A DNA stretch of 64,000 bases, taken from DATFDN01 sp963818885. GTDB lineage: Bacteria > Pseudomonadota > Alphaproteobacteria > Acetobacterales > Acetobacteraceae. Made by a program: the position numbers and the translations under genes. Within the stretch, counting starts at the first letter, position 1, and each line of letters begins with the position of its first letter. Below, one piece after another: positions 27,401-35,513 of the stretch. The stretch covers positions 248,001-312,000 of the forward strand of contig CAWFTP010000001.1 of assembly GCA_963818885.1 (NCBI GenBank), in the 5' to 3' direction. The notes under the pieces were generated by a model. The model saw only the letters and a program-made list of their open reading frames with translations. It had not been told where the DNA came from and ran no database searches.

Positions 27401-27928
27401 GGTGCCGTGCCGGTGCAGCTCCACGACCGTGCGCCCCACGAACGCCTCGGCGAAGCCTCGAAGCAGCGCCTCCGCCTCTTTTTGCTGACCGTCAGCGAGG
27501 CGCCGCCCGATCGGTCCGATTGTGCCGCCGGTCAGCAGGATCAATCCGGCCGCATTATCCGCGAGCGCTTCAAACGAGATTTGTGGCCGGAGTCCCGGTT
27601 CTGTACCGAGATAGCTCAGCGAAGAGAGACGCTGGAGGTTGGCGAGCCCGGTCGCATCCTGGGCCAGCGCGACGATCGGGTCCGGCACGGCGCGCGGCGC
27701 ATCCCCCCGGCTCAAGCCGAGCTGGCAGCCGATGATCGGCTGCACGCCTTTGCCCGCGCAGGCCTGGCTGAACTCCAGCGCCCCGAACAGGTTCGACGTG
27801 TCGGTGATGGCGACGGCCGGCATCGCCGCCTCGCGCGCCAGCGTCGCGATCTTGTCAGCCTTGATCGCCCCTTCGCTGAGGGAATAGGCAGAATGCACGT
27901 GGAGGTGGACGAAGTCGGCATGCGGCAT
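24500..27928 (-). CDS. dnaE: DNA polymerase III alpha subunit
   Basis: Catalytic subunit of the replicative polymerase, family C, 1142 residues. It starts with the PHP domain (HLHVHSAYSLSEGAI), has the catalytic aspartates in MPDFDIDF together with GPGRGSGAGSLVAWAL, the fingers region around KFDFLGLTTLTILERAV and QEQVMQIAQ, the helix-hairpin-helix region with DINRSQADF, and a C-terminal OB fold (FRIAGTIVNSKVRPTR) ending in the tau-binding part. ATG 27928 gives MPHADFVHLHVHSAYS, the expected start. Length matches the essential dnaE1 type, not the shorter ImuC/DnaE2. No neighbour is functionally linked, as usual for this gene. Confidence 0.96.
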   Translation of the reverse strand: MPHADFVHLHVHSAYSLSEGAIKADKIATLAREAAMPAVAITDTSNLFGALEFSQACAGKGVQPIIGCQLGLSRGDAPRAVPDPIVALAQDATGLANLQRLSSLSYLGTEPGLRPQISFEALADNAAGLILLTGGTIGPIGRRLADGQQKEAEALLRGFAEAFVGRTVVELHRHGTATDRAIEPGLIGLADVVGLPLVAANDCYFATPEMHAAHDALMCIAEGRLLSDVERRRVTPEHWFKRTSDMRLLFADLPEACDNTLAIARRCAIMAEPRKPLLPVCPKVRPGQTEEETVAAMAREGLERRLAAMGADAPTRARYAERLEYELGVIVSMGFAGYFLIVADFIQWAKARGVPVGPGRGSGAGSLVAWALTITDIDPIRFDLLFERFLNPERVSMPDFDIDFCQEGRDRVIEYVRNEYGADRVAQIITYGKLQARAAVRDVGRVLGLPFGQVNRVAELIPNNPAKPVTLAQAIEGEPRLAQMRDDDEAVRRLLEIAQQVEGLYRHASTHAAGIVIGDRPLVELVPLYRDPRSDFLVTQYSMKHVEQAGLVKFDFLGLTTLTILERAVGHLRAQGAEVDLARVSLDDARTYEMLARGDAGGVFQFEGQGMRDALRQTRPDRFEDLVALNALYRPGPMANIPDYARRKHGEPWEAPHPSIHDILQETYGIMVYQEQVMQIAQRMANYSLGSADLLRRAMGKKIRSEMEAQRKTFVDGAVANGIEETKAVEVFDLMAKFADYGFNKSHAAAYALVAYHTAWMKANHPEAFIAACMSLAITNTDRLAALKQEAERMGIALLPPDINRSQADFAVERQEDGHLAIRYGLAAVKKVGMAAMEAIVAARGARPFADVADFAARVDPRQLNRGQIENLARAGAFDSLDDNRARIVAGAEMILRRAQMVADERQSGQVGFFFGASGNEGAPEPLHLPATPAWPELDGLGYEAEAIGFHLTAHPLDAYKQVLRRLGVVSTKDLPARARDGGRFRIAGTIVNSKVRPTRTGSRMAWVRISDASGSCEVTVFSEVLARAGDMLKDGTHVLITLDAQVQAEAIRLTAQEIALLDEAASEVGTSLRVWLERTEAIGHIRVLLDREGRGMGRVTLIPRIGDSQDVEILLPGGFNVTPKLTQALLQVTGIARLEEL

Positions 27929-28041
27929 CGGGACAGTCTATGATCCTCTCCGAGTCCGCGCGAGCCGCTATCGAAACCGGAGGCGCGCAGCACGGTTCAT
28001 TCCCGGGCGTTATCAGGCCTGAGCGGTTCAGTGGGGGTCAG

Positions 28042-29382
28042 ATGAAGCCAATTGCGACCCGGCGAAGCCCGATCATCGGTCCCGCCGCCCTGCTCGTCGG
28101 CGCCCTATCCCTTTCGCTCGGCGTTCCCGCCGCCAGAGCAGACGATCCGCTCGCCGCCGCCTCGGCGAGCAATATGCAGATCGTCGGCCGTAGCGACCTG
28201 AACGGGGCGGGGAAGGGCGGCGAGGGCTTGGCGCTGAAGCAGTACGCCGATGGCAAGCGCGTTCTGTACCTTGCTCACGAATCAGCACCCATGTGCTTCA
28301 GCGTGGTTGATGCGACCGATCCCGAGCACCCGGCCGTCATCACGCAGGTTCCGGTAGAAGCGGAGTTCGTCCGCTGCAACTCACTCTCGCTCGTCGGCGA
28401 TACGCTGGTCGTCGCCCACCAGGTGCGGAAGCCCGGCCAGCCCCACGCCGGACTGGACATCTACGACATTGGCGATCCCGCGCACCCGCGCAAATTGTCG
28501 CATTTCGACACGTCAGGGCCGCACTCGCGTGGCGCGCATTTCGTCTGGTTCGCCGACGGGCACTATGCCTATGCCTCGACCGGCGCGCGAGACTTCGTCC
28601 CGCGCAATCCGCTTGACGATCAGTTCCTGCTGATCGTCGACGTTTCCGACCGGGCTCACCCGCATGAGGCCGGGCGGTGGTGGCTGCCCGGCACGCGCGC
28701 GGGAGACGCGGCCGCTTCCCCGCCGCGCGTGTCCTCGCCCGATACCGGCATTCGGATGCACTCTCTGACCGTTCCCGCCGACCGCCCGGATCGTGCCTAT
28801 ATTGGGTGGATCGACGGCGGCTGGGTCATCCTCGACATCAGCGACAAAGCGCACCCACGCGCCGTCGTCCGGCGCTCCTGGCAGTCGCTCAATGCCGGAT
28901 TCGCGCACACGGTCGTGGCGCTCCCCGAGCGCAATATTGCCATTCAGTCGGAGGAGGCGACGCTCGACCGTTGCGAGGACTGGCCGAAGCGGAATTGGGT
29001 CTGGGACATCTCCAACGAACATCATCCTTACCCGCTCGCACCCTTCCCGCCCATCGTCGAACAGGTGGCGCTCTGCCGCGCGGGCGGGCGCTTCGGATCG
29101 CACAACATCACCATGAACCGACAAAGCGCTAACTCACGCACACTCACTCAAACCGTTATCGGCAGCTATTTCAATGGCGGCGTGCGTGCCTACTCGATCG
29201 CGGATCCCTCGCATCCGGTGGAGATCGGCTTTGTCATTCCGGCGGCCCCTCCCGGCAACAAGACGGGCACTATCCAGATCAACGATGTTTACGTAGACGA
29301 GAATGGGCTGATATACGCGAACGATCGCCTGACTGGAGGGCTGTACATCATCCGCTACACCGGGTCGGTACCGCTCGACTGA
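28042..29382 (+). CDS. Secreted LVIVD-repeat protein
   Basis: A 446-residue exported protein of unknown function. A twin-basic signal peptide (MKPIATRRSPIIGPAALLVG, cleavage near ARADD) leads into a beta-propeller-like body with LVIVD-type repeats: LYLAHESAPMCFSVVDATDPEHP, LDIYDIGDPAHPRKLS, LLIVDVSDRAHPHEAG, WVILDISDKAHPRAV and VRAYSIADPSHPVEIG. Each has the strand-DxxDPxxP turn typical of this family, found in many secreted bacterial proteins. RRSPI may be a Tat-like start, but the motif is incomplete. ATG 28042 has GGGGG upstream; the frame from 27940 would overlap the divergent dnaE promoter region. No enzymatic motif is seen. Confidence 0.8.
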   Translation: MKPIATRRSPIIGPAALLVGALSLSLGVPAARADDPLAAASASNMQIVGRSDLNGAGKGGEGLALKQYADGKRVLYLAHESAPMCFSVVDATDPEHPAVITQVPVEAEFVRCNSLSLVGDTLVVAHQVRKPGQPHAGLDIYDIGDPAHPRKLSHFDTSGPHSRGAHFVWFADGHYAYASTGARDFVPRNPLDDQFLLIVDVSDRAHPHEAGRWWLPGTRAGDAAASPPRVSSPDTGIRMHSLTVPADRPDRAYIGWIDGGWVILDISDKAHPRAVVRRSWQSLNAGFAHTVVALPERNIAIQSEEATLDRCEDWPKRNWVWDISNEHHPYPLAPFPPIVEQVALCRAGGRFGSHNITMNRQSANSRTLTQTVIGSYFNGGVRAYSIADPSHPVEIGFVIPAAPPGNKTGTIQINDVYVDENGLIYANDRLTGGLYIIRYTGSVPLD

Positions 29383-29681
29383 AGCGGATCGCGCGTCCGA
29401 GAGCGGGATCGCGGGAACCGCGGCACCCCCGCTCGCCGTGGCGATCAGTGATTTCCTCGACCTTCCGAACGTCGACCACTAGAGCAATTCTTGCGGACCC
29501 AACGCAGGCGCCCTACTCCCTTCAGTGACCCCGCGACTGATCTGGCGACCGCATATCGCATGCGCCCCTCGGGGCGTATCAACCGGGAGACCTTGGTCCT
29601 CGCCAGCGATGCGGCCAAGCGGCTTGGCTACGCACCTCTCTGAACATAACCAAAGCCGCCCCACGCCCCCTCGTGCCGAGG
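29383..29681. other. Non-coding interval of about 300 bp, nothing recognised
   Basis: Between the stop of the LVIVD gene and the convergent lolD stop. No frame here has a family signature, and I see no tRNA, strong hairpin with T-run or repeat shared with the rest of the window. Base composition is slightly less GC-rich around 29630-29660. Confidence 0.4.
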
Positions 29682-30357
<676 letters not shown>

Positions 30358-30365
<8 letters not shown>

Positions 30366-31611
30366 GGCGCAGCGCCTCAACCGGGTCGGTCCGGGCCGCG
30401 CGCCAGCTCGGATAGAGCGTCGCCAGCAGCGACAGCACGAGGGCCATAACAACGACCTTCACCACCTCGGCCCAATCGAGCCGGGCCGGCAGGTGCGTGA
30501 GGTAATAGACCTCCGGGTTGAAGACGTTCACGCCCGTCAGCGTCTGCACCACATCCTGGATGCGATCGATGTTCAGGGTGAATGCCACCCCCAGGATGGT
30601 GCCGAGGATGGTGCCGACGATGCCCACCGAGGCCCCGCACATGAGGAAGACCCGCATGATCGCGCCCCTGCCGGCGCCGATCGTGCGCAGGATGGCGATG
30701 TCGCTCGTCTTGTCCTTCACCATCATGATGAGGCTGGAGATCACATTGAACGCGGCGACCAGGATGATGAGCGCGAGGATGATGAACATCACGTTCTGCT
30801 CGACCTGGACGGCGGTGAAAAAGCTGTTGTTGCTGTGCTGCCAATCGATCACGTTGACCGGCACGCCCGCCAGTGCGCCCTGGATCTCGCGACCGACCAC
30901 GCCCACCCGCTCGGGGTCGCGAACCCTCACCTCGATCTGCGTCACCGCCTCGGGCTTCTGGAAATAGACCTGTGCTGCCTCGAGCGGCATGAAGACATAG
31001 CTGCTGTCATAGGCATATTCGCCGACATTGAAGATGGCGACGATGCGGTACGCCTTGACCCGCGGCACCACGCCGAACGGCGTCGCCGCTCCCTGAGGGG
31101 AGACGAGGGTAATCGAATCACCGAGCTGCGCGCCGAACTGGCGCGCCAGCCCGCCGCCCACCGCGATCGCGTCATCGCCCTTGAAGTCGTTGAGCGAGCC
31201 CGCGACGATGTGTTCGCTGACGAGCTTGCTGGCCTTGAGATCGCCGGCCGTAATCCCCCGCACGAGCCCGCCCGATGACGTGCCGCGGGAATTTGTGATC
31301 AGCACCTGTCCATCGAGCACCGGCTTGGCGGAAATCACGCCCGGCAGGGCTTTGATCTTGCCCGCCAGCGCGTCGTACTGCGTGATCTGGCCGCCGGCGC
31401 CGTAGACGCCGAGATCACCGTTGAAGCCGAGGATGCGGCTGAGCAGGTCGATCTTGAACCCGCCCATCACGCTCATGACGATGATCAGCGTCGCCACCCC
31501 GAGCGCGATGCCCGCGAGCGAGAACCCGGCGATGACGGAGACGAACCGCTCACCCCGCCGCGTGCGCAGATAGCGCGCGGCGACCGCGCGCTCGAAGGCT
31601 CCGAATGCCAT
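30358..31611 (-). CDS. lolC: Lipoprotein-releasing system permease LolC/LolE
   Basis: Inner-membrane permease of the Lol export system, 417 residues. MAFGAFERAVAARYLRTRRGERFVSVIAGFSLAGIALGV is the standard N-terminus (in pieces at 1-40), followed by a large periplasmic domain (about 50-270) and three C-terminal helices in the MacB-like FtsX domain, with SLIMMVKDKTSDIAILRTIGA as the coupling signature. A single permease gene is present, as in many alphaproteobacteria where one LolF-type protein does both jobs. It sits between proS (3 bp upstream) and lolD (overlap), an order usual for this class. Confidence 0.93.
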
Positions 31612-31614
31612 CCC

Positions 31615-32934
31615 TTAGCCGATGCGGGCCAGGGCGCTCTCGGCCGACATCTCGGCGCGCTCACCGTTGGCGCGGCGCTTGAGCTCGACGGTGCCCGCGG
31701 CCGCGCCGCGCGGTCCGACGATGATCTGCCACGGGTGGCCCATCAGATCGGCATCGGCGAACTTTACGCCCGCCCGGTCATCGCGATCGTCATAAAGGGC
31801 TGACTGCCCCAGCCGCGCATAGAGGTCCTCGCAAATCCGCTCGCAGGCGGCATCGCCCTTCTTGAGGTTGAGGATCACCGCCTTGAAGGGTGCCACCGCG
31901 TCGGGCCAGACGATGCCGGACTCGTCATGGCTCGCCTCGATCACCGCGCCCACCAGCCTGCTCACGCCGATGCCGTAGCTGCCCATCTCCGGCGCGACCT
32001 TGGAACCGTCCTGCAAGGTCACCGCGAAGTTCATCGGCGTCGAGTATTTGGTGCCGAAATAGAAGATGTGCCCGACCTCGATGCCGCGGCCCTCGCGGCG
32101 GCGGCTCGCGTCGACCTTCTCCCAGGCGGCGCGGTCGTGCTTGTCGTCGGTGGCGGCGTAGTGTGACGTCATCGTCCGGAAGAACCGCTCTAGGTCATCG
32201 GGGTTGTCATGGCTGAACCCGCCGGCGCCGGCGGAGAGATAGTCGATCTCCTCGAACGCCGCGTCGTAATAGACTTGGCTCTCCCCGGTCGGTGCCAGGA
32301 TGATGAACTCGTGCGACAGGTCACCGCCGATCGGGCCTGATTCGGCCTCCATCGGGATCGCCTTCAGCCCCATCCGCTGGAATGTCCGCATATAGGCGAG
32401 CATCATCTTGCGATAGGTGACGACAGCACCCGCGTAATCCACGTCGAAGCTGTAGCCGTCCTTCATCAGGAACTCCCGCCCGCGCATCACGCCGAAGCGC
32501 GGCCGCACCTCGTCACGGAACTTCCACTGGATGTGATAGAGGATCTGCGGCAGCTCCCGGTAGCTGCGCACCGACTGGCGCATCAAGTCGGTGATCATCT
32601 CCTCGTTGGTCGGGCCGTAGAGCAGGTCGCGCTCGTGCCGGTCGGTGATGCGCAGCATCTCCTTGCCGTAATCCTCATACCGCCCGCTCTCGCGCCACAG
32701 CTCGGCGGGCTGGATCGTCGGCATCAGGCATTCCTGCGCGCCCGCCGCATCCTGCTCGGCGCGGACGATCCGCTCGATGTTGCGCAGCACGCGATAACCG
32801 AGCGGCAGCCAGGCGTAGATGCCGGCCGCCGTCTGGCGGACCAGCCCCGCCCGCAGCATAAGCCGGTGCGAGGCGATCTGCGCCTCGGCGGGCGTTTCCT
32901 TCAGGGTTGGGATCAGGCTGTGCGACAGGCGCAT
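31615..32934 (-). CDS. proS: Prolyl-tRNA synthetase, short alphaproteobacterial form
   Basis: Charges tRNA-Pro. The 439 residues correspond to the short bacterial form that lacks the editing (INS) domain between motifs 2 and 3. Landmarks: MRLSHSLIPTLKETPAEAQ, motif 1 region RAGLVRQTAAGIYAWLPLG, motif 2 QILYHIQWKFRDEVRPRFGVMRGREFLMKDGYSFD (in pieces near 125-160), motif 3 GSYGIGVSRLVGAVIEA and the anticodon-binding domain after FKAVILNLKKGD. ATG 32934 is the natural start. First gene of the proS-lolC-lolD unit. Confidence 0.95.
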   Translation of the reverse strand: MRLSHSLIPTLKETPAEAQIASHRLMLRAGLVRQTAAGIYAWLPLGYRVLRNIERIVRAEQDAAGAQECLMPTIQPAELWRESGRYEDYGKEMLRITDRHERDLLYGPTNEEMITDLMRQSVRSYRELPQILYHIQWKFRDEVRPRFGVMRGREFLMKDGYSFDVDYAGAVVTYRKMMLAYMRTFQRMGLKAIPMEAESGPIGGDLSHEFIILAPTGESQVYYDAAFEEIDYLSAGAGGFSHDNPDDLERFFRTMTSHYAATDDKHDRAAWEKVDASRRREGRGIEVGHIFYFGTKYSTPMNFAVTLQDGSKVAPEMGSYGIGVSRLVGAVIEASHDESGIVWPDAVAPFKAVILNLKKGDAACERICEDLYARLGQSALYDDRDDRAGVKFADADLMGHPWQIIVGPRGAAAGTVELKRRANGERAEMSAESALARIG

Positions 32935-32964
32935 CTTGGGGTCCGGGTTTCGGGGCGACGGACC

Positions 32965-33921
32965 CTAGCGGCGGGCGTCAACCGTGGAAAGCCGGCCCTC
33001 GCCGGCTCGCGCTTCCGCCAACAGCCATTCCCGCAACCGGATGAACCGCGAGTTGCCTTCCATCTCCGGGAGGCAAAGGAGGTAGTAGGAGTAAGGCGTC
33101 GGCATGACGGGAAACGGCAACCGGACGAGCCTTCCGGCCGCGAGGTCGCCGAGGATTAGGCTCGTGCGGGCAAGCGCCGCCCCCAACCCGTTCGCCGCAG
33201 CCTGGAGCGTTAGGTCAGCCTGACTGAACCCCTGTCCCGACGGAAGACGGAGATGGCCATGGCCGACATACTCAAGCCAGCTCCGCCAGCCCGTTCCGCT
33301 TCCGTCGTCCTCGGCGCTTGAATTATAGAGAATTGGCAAACGAGCGAGGTCCGCTACCTCCGCGAGTCGCCCGACGCCCCGGAGCAGCGACGGGCTGCAG
33401 ACCGGCGACACCGTATCGTGCATGAGCGTGAGCGCGACCAGTCCGGGCGGGGGCTGAGGCGCGAACCTCAGCGCCGCGTGGGCTTTTCGCGAGTGAAGGT
33501 CAGCAAGCTCGGTCTCCGCGAGGACCTGGATGTGGAGATCGGGGTGGTGCTCGGTCAGGTGAGCCAGACGTGGGATCAGCCACCGGACGGCAAAGGATGG
33601 AAGCACACTGAGGATCAACGCTCCATCCAAATCGGCGACAGACAGGCGAGCTAACGCGTCGGCGATGTAGCCGAGACCGGTCCGGACCCCATGCAATAGA
33701 TGCTCACCTTCCCGTGTGAGCGTCAGCCCCCGGGCGGATCGGTGAAACAGGGGGACGCCTAGTTCATGCTCGAGCGCCTTGATCCGCTGGCTTACCGCCC
33801 CCTGGGTCACGAATAATTCAGCAGCGGCAGCCGTGAAGCTCATGTGACGGGAGGCGACCTCGAACGCACGCAACCCGTCGAGCGAGGGCAACCGGCGTGT
33901 CTGCTCCGAAACCTCCATCAT
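32965..33921 (-). CDS. LysR-family transcriptional regulator, GcvA-like
   Basis: DNA-binding regulator of about 318 residues. The N-terminal winged helix-turn-helix reads LPSLDGLRAFEVASRHMSF, AAELFVTQGAVSQRIKALEHELGVPLFHRS, RGLTLTREG; the effector domain (90-300) is of the GcvA/AmpR-like type, with LSVLPSFAVRWLIPRL at its start and WLLAEA at its end. I took ATG 33921 (ATG 33918 is equivalent); the frame up to 34104 is too far from the domain. It is divergent from the PEP-CTERM gene at 34103 across 181 bp, the usual place for a LysR target, so control of that gene is plausible but unproven. Confidence 0.87.
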   Translation of the reverse strand: MMEVSEQTRRLPSLDGLRAFEVASRHMSFTAAAAELFVTQGAVSQRIKALEHELGVPLFHRSARGLTLTREGEHLLHGVRTGLGYIADALARLSVADLDGALILSVLPSFAVRWLIPRLAHLTEHHPDLHIQVLAETELADLHSRKAHAALRFAPQPPPGLVALTLMHDTVSPVCSPSLLRGVGRLAEVADLARLPILYNSSAEDDGSGTGWRSWLEYVGHGHLRLPSGQGFSQADLTLQAAANGLGAALARTSLILGDLAAGRLVRLPFPVMPTPYSYYLLCLPEMEGNSRFIRLREWLLAEARAGEGRLSTVDARR

Positions 33922-34102
33922 GCGCCTGAATTTCTCGCTTTCCGCCGGCACCATCGCTTTCGACCACAACCTGAACTGCCATCGGCGCGCGTTACGGGAA
34001 GATGATGCATCAGCACAGCTAATATGCCAGTGAGAATTTCTGGTTTGAAAAGCAAGACCTGGTGAGGGAAGCAACCTGCTGGAGCTTACCAGGGGGATAA
34101 TC

Positions 34103-35044
34103 ATGCGAACATCAGTTGCCTACCTGACCGGGGCAGCGGCGCTGCTGCTCGCGGGAACGGGAGCGGCTCAGGCGGCCTATACGATCCAGCTCATCTCCAA
34201 CCCGATCGACCTCGCCAACACAATGCTGCTCGGGATCAACAATTCCGGGGAGATTGCGGGCTCGACGGGCAACGGCGCCGGCTTCACCCTGACCCTTCCA
34301 AATACGTTCACGCCGCAGAACGTGCCCGGAGCCACATCAGTCCAGACGATCGCGATCAACAGTGCCGGGGACACTACCGGGTTCTATACGGACGCGAACA
34401 ATCTGACCCACGGCTACACGGATATCGGCGGCACCGTCACGCCGCTGGTCGACCGGCCCGGTTCTGTGTTCAACCAACTGCTCGGGATCAACGATGCGCA
34501 CACCACCGTTGGATACGACTCTGTAACTGATCCAGCCGGCCTGACCGGGCAGGTCGCATACTCGCGCACCAGCACCGGAACCTACACCGACATCAACGGG
34601 CTGCTACCCGCGAACCAAAATAGTCAGGCGACCGGGATCAACAACGCGGGCAAGGTCGTCGGCTTCTACATGCCGACAAGCGCCACCAGTGTGGGCTTCC
34701 TCAATGTCGGCGTTGCCATCAGCAAGATTGATCCGTTCCTCTCGAGCTTCACCCAGGCACTCGGCATCAACAACAAGGACGAGATCGTCGGCTTCTACGT
34801 CGATGCCAACGGCGTGCAGCATGGCTATACCGACTTCGGCGGCACGTTCTTCACCTTCGATGTCCCAGGCGCGAGCAGCGTGACGGTCAACGGGGTGAAC
34901 GACCTCGGCCAACTCGTTGGCTTTGCGACGATCGGCGATAATGTCGTTGGGTTCGTCGCGACCCCCGCACCAGAACCGGCGTCACTCGCCGTGCTCTGCG
35001 CGGGCCTGCTCGGCCTTGGGCTGGTTCGCCGCAGAGTCGTCTAG
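34103..35044 (+). CDS. PEP-CTERM sorted secreted protein with HAF-type repeats
   Basis: A 313-residue exported protein. A Sec signal peptide (MRTSVAYLTGAAALLLAGTG, cleavage after AQAA) is followed by a repetitive body: GINNSGEIAG, AINSAGDTTGFYTD, GINDAHTTVGYD, GINNAGKVVGFYM, GINNKDEIVGFYVD and GVNDLGQLVGF. These I/V-N-x-x-G-x-x-V/A-G-F/Y units are the HAF repeat type, likely forming a beta-solenoid or propeller. The C-terminus APEPASLAVLCAGLLGLGLV plus RRRVV is a complete PEP-CTERM sorting tag (PEP motif, hydrophobic helix, basic tail), recognised by exosortase in bacteria that make an extracellular matrix. No exosortase gene is in the window. GGGGGATAATC precedes ATG 34103. Confidence 0.88.
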   Translation: MRTSVAYLTGAAALLLAGTGAAQAAYTIQLISNPIDLANTMLLGINNSGEIAGSTGNGAGFTLTLPNTFTPQNVPGATSVQTIAINSAGDTTGFYTDANNLTHGYTDIGGTVTPLVDRPGSVFNQLLGINDAHTTVGYDSVTDPAGLTGQVAYSRTSTGTYTDINGLLPANQNSQATGINNAGKVVGFYMPTSATSVGFLNVGVAISKIDPFLSSFTQALGINNKDEIVGFYVDANGVQHGYTDFGGTFFTFDVPGASSVTVNGVNDLGQLVGFATIGDNVVGFVATPAPEPASLAVLCAGLLGLGLVRRRVV

Positions 35045-35051
35045 GCTTGCT

Positions 35052-35092
35052 GTGCGGGACATTATTGTGCGTTGCACAATTATGTCCCGCAC
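35052..35092. terminator. Long near-perfect hairpin after the PEP-CTERM gene
   Basis: GTGCGGGACAT, T, ATTGTGC, loop GTT, GCACAAT, T, ATGTCCCGCAC: arms of 11 plus 7 bp with one T-T mismatch and a 3-base loop, starting 8 bases after the stop codon. It probably terminates the PEP-CTERM transcript, although no T-run follows. The lower-GC inner part is unlike most hairpins in this window. Confidence 0.6.
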
Positions 35093-35251
35093 GAACGTCG
35101 CAAATCTGGCCACCGGTACGGCAGAACCAGCGTGACATAGGCCAGGAACACAGGTACAACGGCGCGGGTTATCAAACCCAGGCTTAGGGAGGCAACGCCG
35201 ATCTCGCGGCAGGCTGGGGAGACGATCTTCAGCCTGACCGGGAGCGCCCGT

Positions 35252-35512
35252 TCAGTGCGGCGCCATCGCCAGTATCCCCTCGCGGAAGCTCAGATACGGG
35301 CTGCTGATCAGCCAGAACGCGCCCAGCCAGACGATACCCGCCACGATGGTCGTCGCGATCACCGTCCTCAGCAGCTTCGGATGCTCCGGCGCGCCACGCC
35401 AACCGGTGATCGGATCGGGCTGGACATGCGGGCGGATCCCCCACGGCAGCACCGCGAACAAGCAAACCCACCAGATCAGGACATACAGAACACAACCGGT
35501 GAACCAGCCCAT
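35252..35512 (-). CDS. DUF1467 family small membrane protein
   Basis: An 86-residue inner-membrane protein with two predicted helices (GCVLYVLIWWVCLFAVLPWG and TVIATTIVAGIVWLGAFWLI), separated by the conserved IRPHVQPDPITGWRGAPEHP loop. That loop identifies the alphaproteobacterial DUF1467 family of unknown function, commonly encoded next to rnj and proS. ATG 35512 lies 1 bp past the rnj stop with GGGTGAG before it, so translation is coupled to rnj. A longer frame from 35719 overlaps rnj and is not credible. Last gene of the nuo-coaX-rnj block. Confidence 0.87.
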   Translation of the reverse strand: MGWFTGCVLYVLIWWVCLFAVLPWGIRPHVQPDPITGWRGAPEHPKLLRTVIATTIVAGIVWLGAFWLISSPYLSFREGILAMAPH

Positions 35513-35513
35513 C

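Noticed and set aside
28042..28110. Tat signal peptide on the LVIVD protein
   Set aside because: TRRSPI lacks the full S-R-R-x-F-L-K pattern; a Sec signal is as likely.
35207..35240. CAGGCTG...CAGCCTG inverted repeat after the DUF1467 gene as terminator
   Set aside because: Only seven paired bases with a long loop; too weak to list as a feature.
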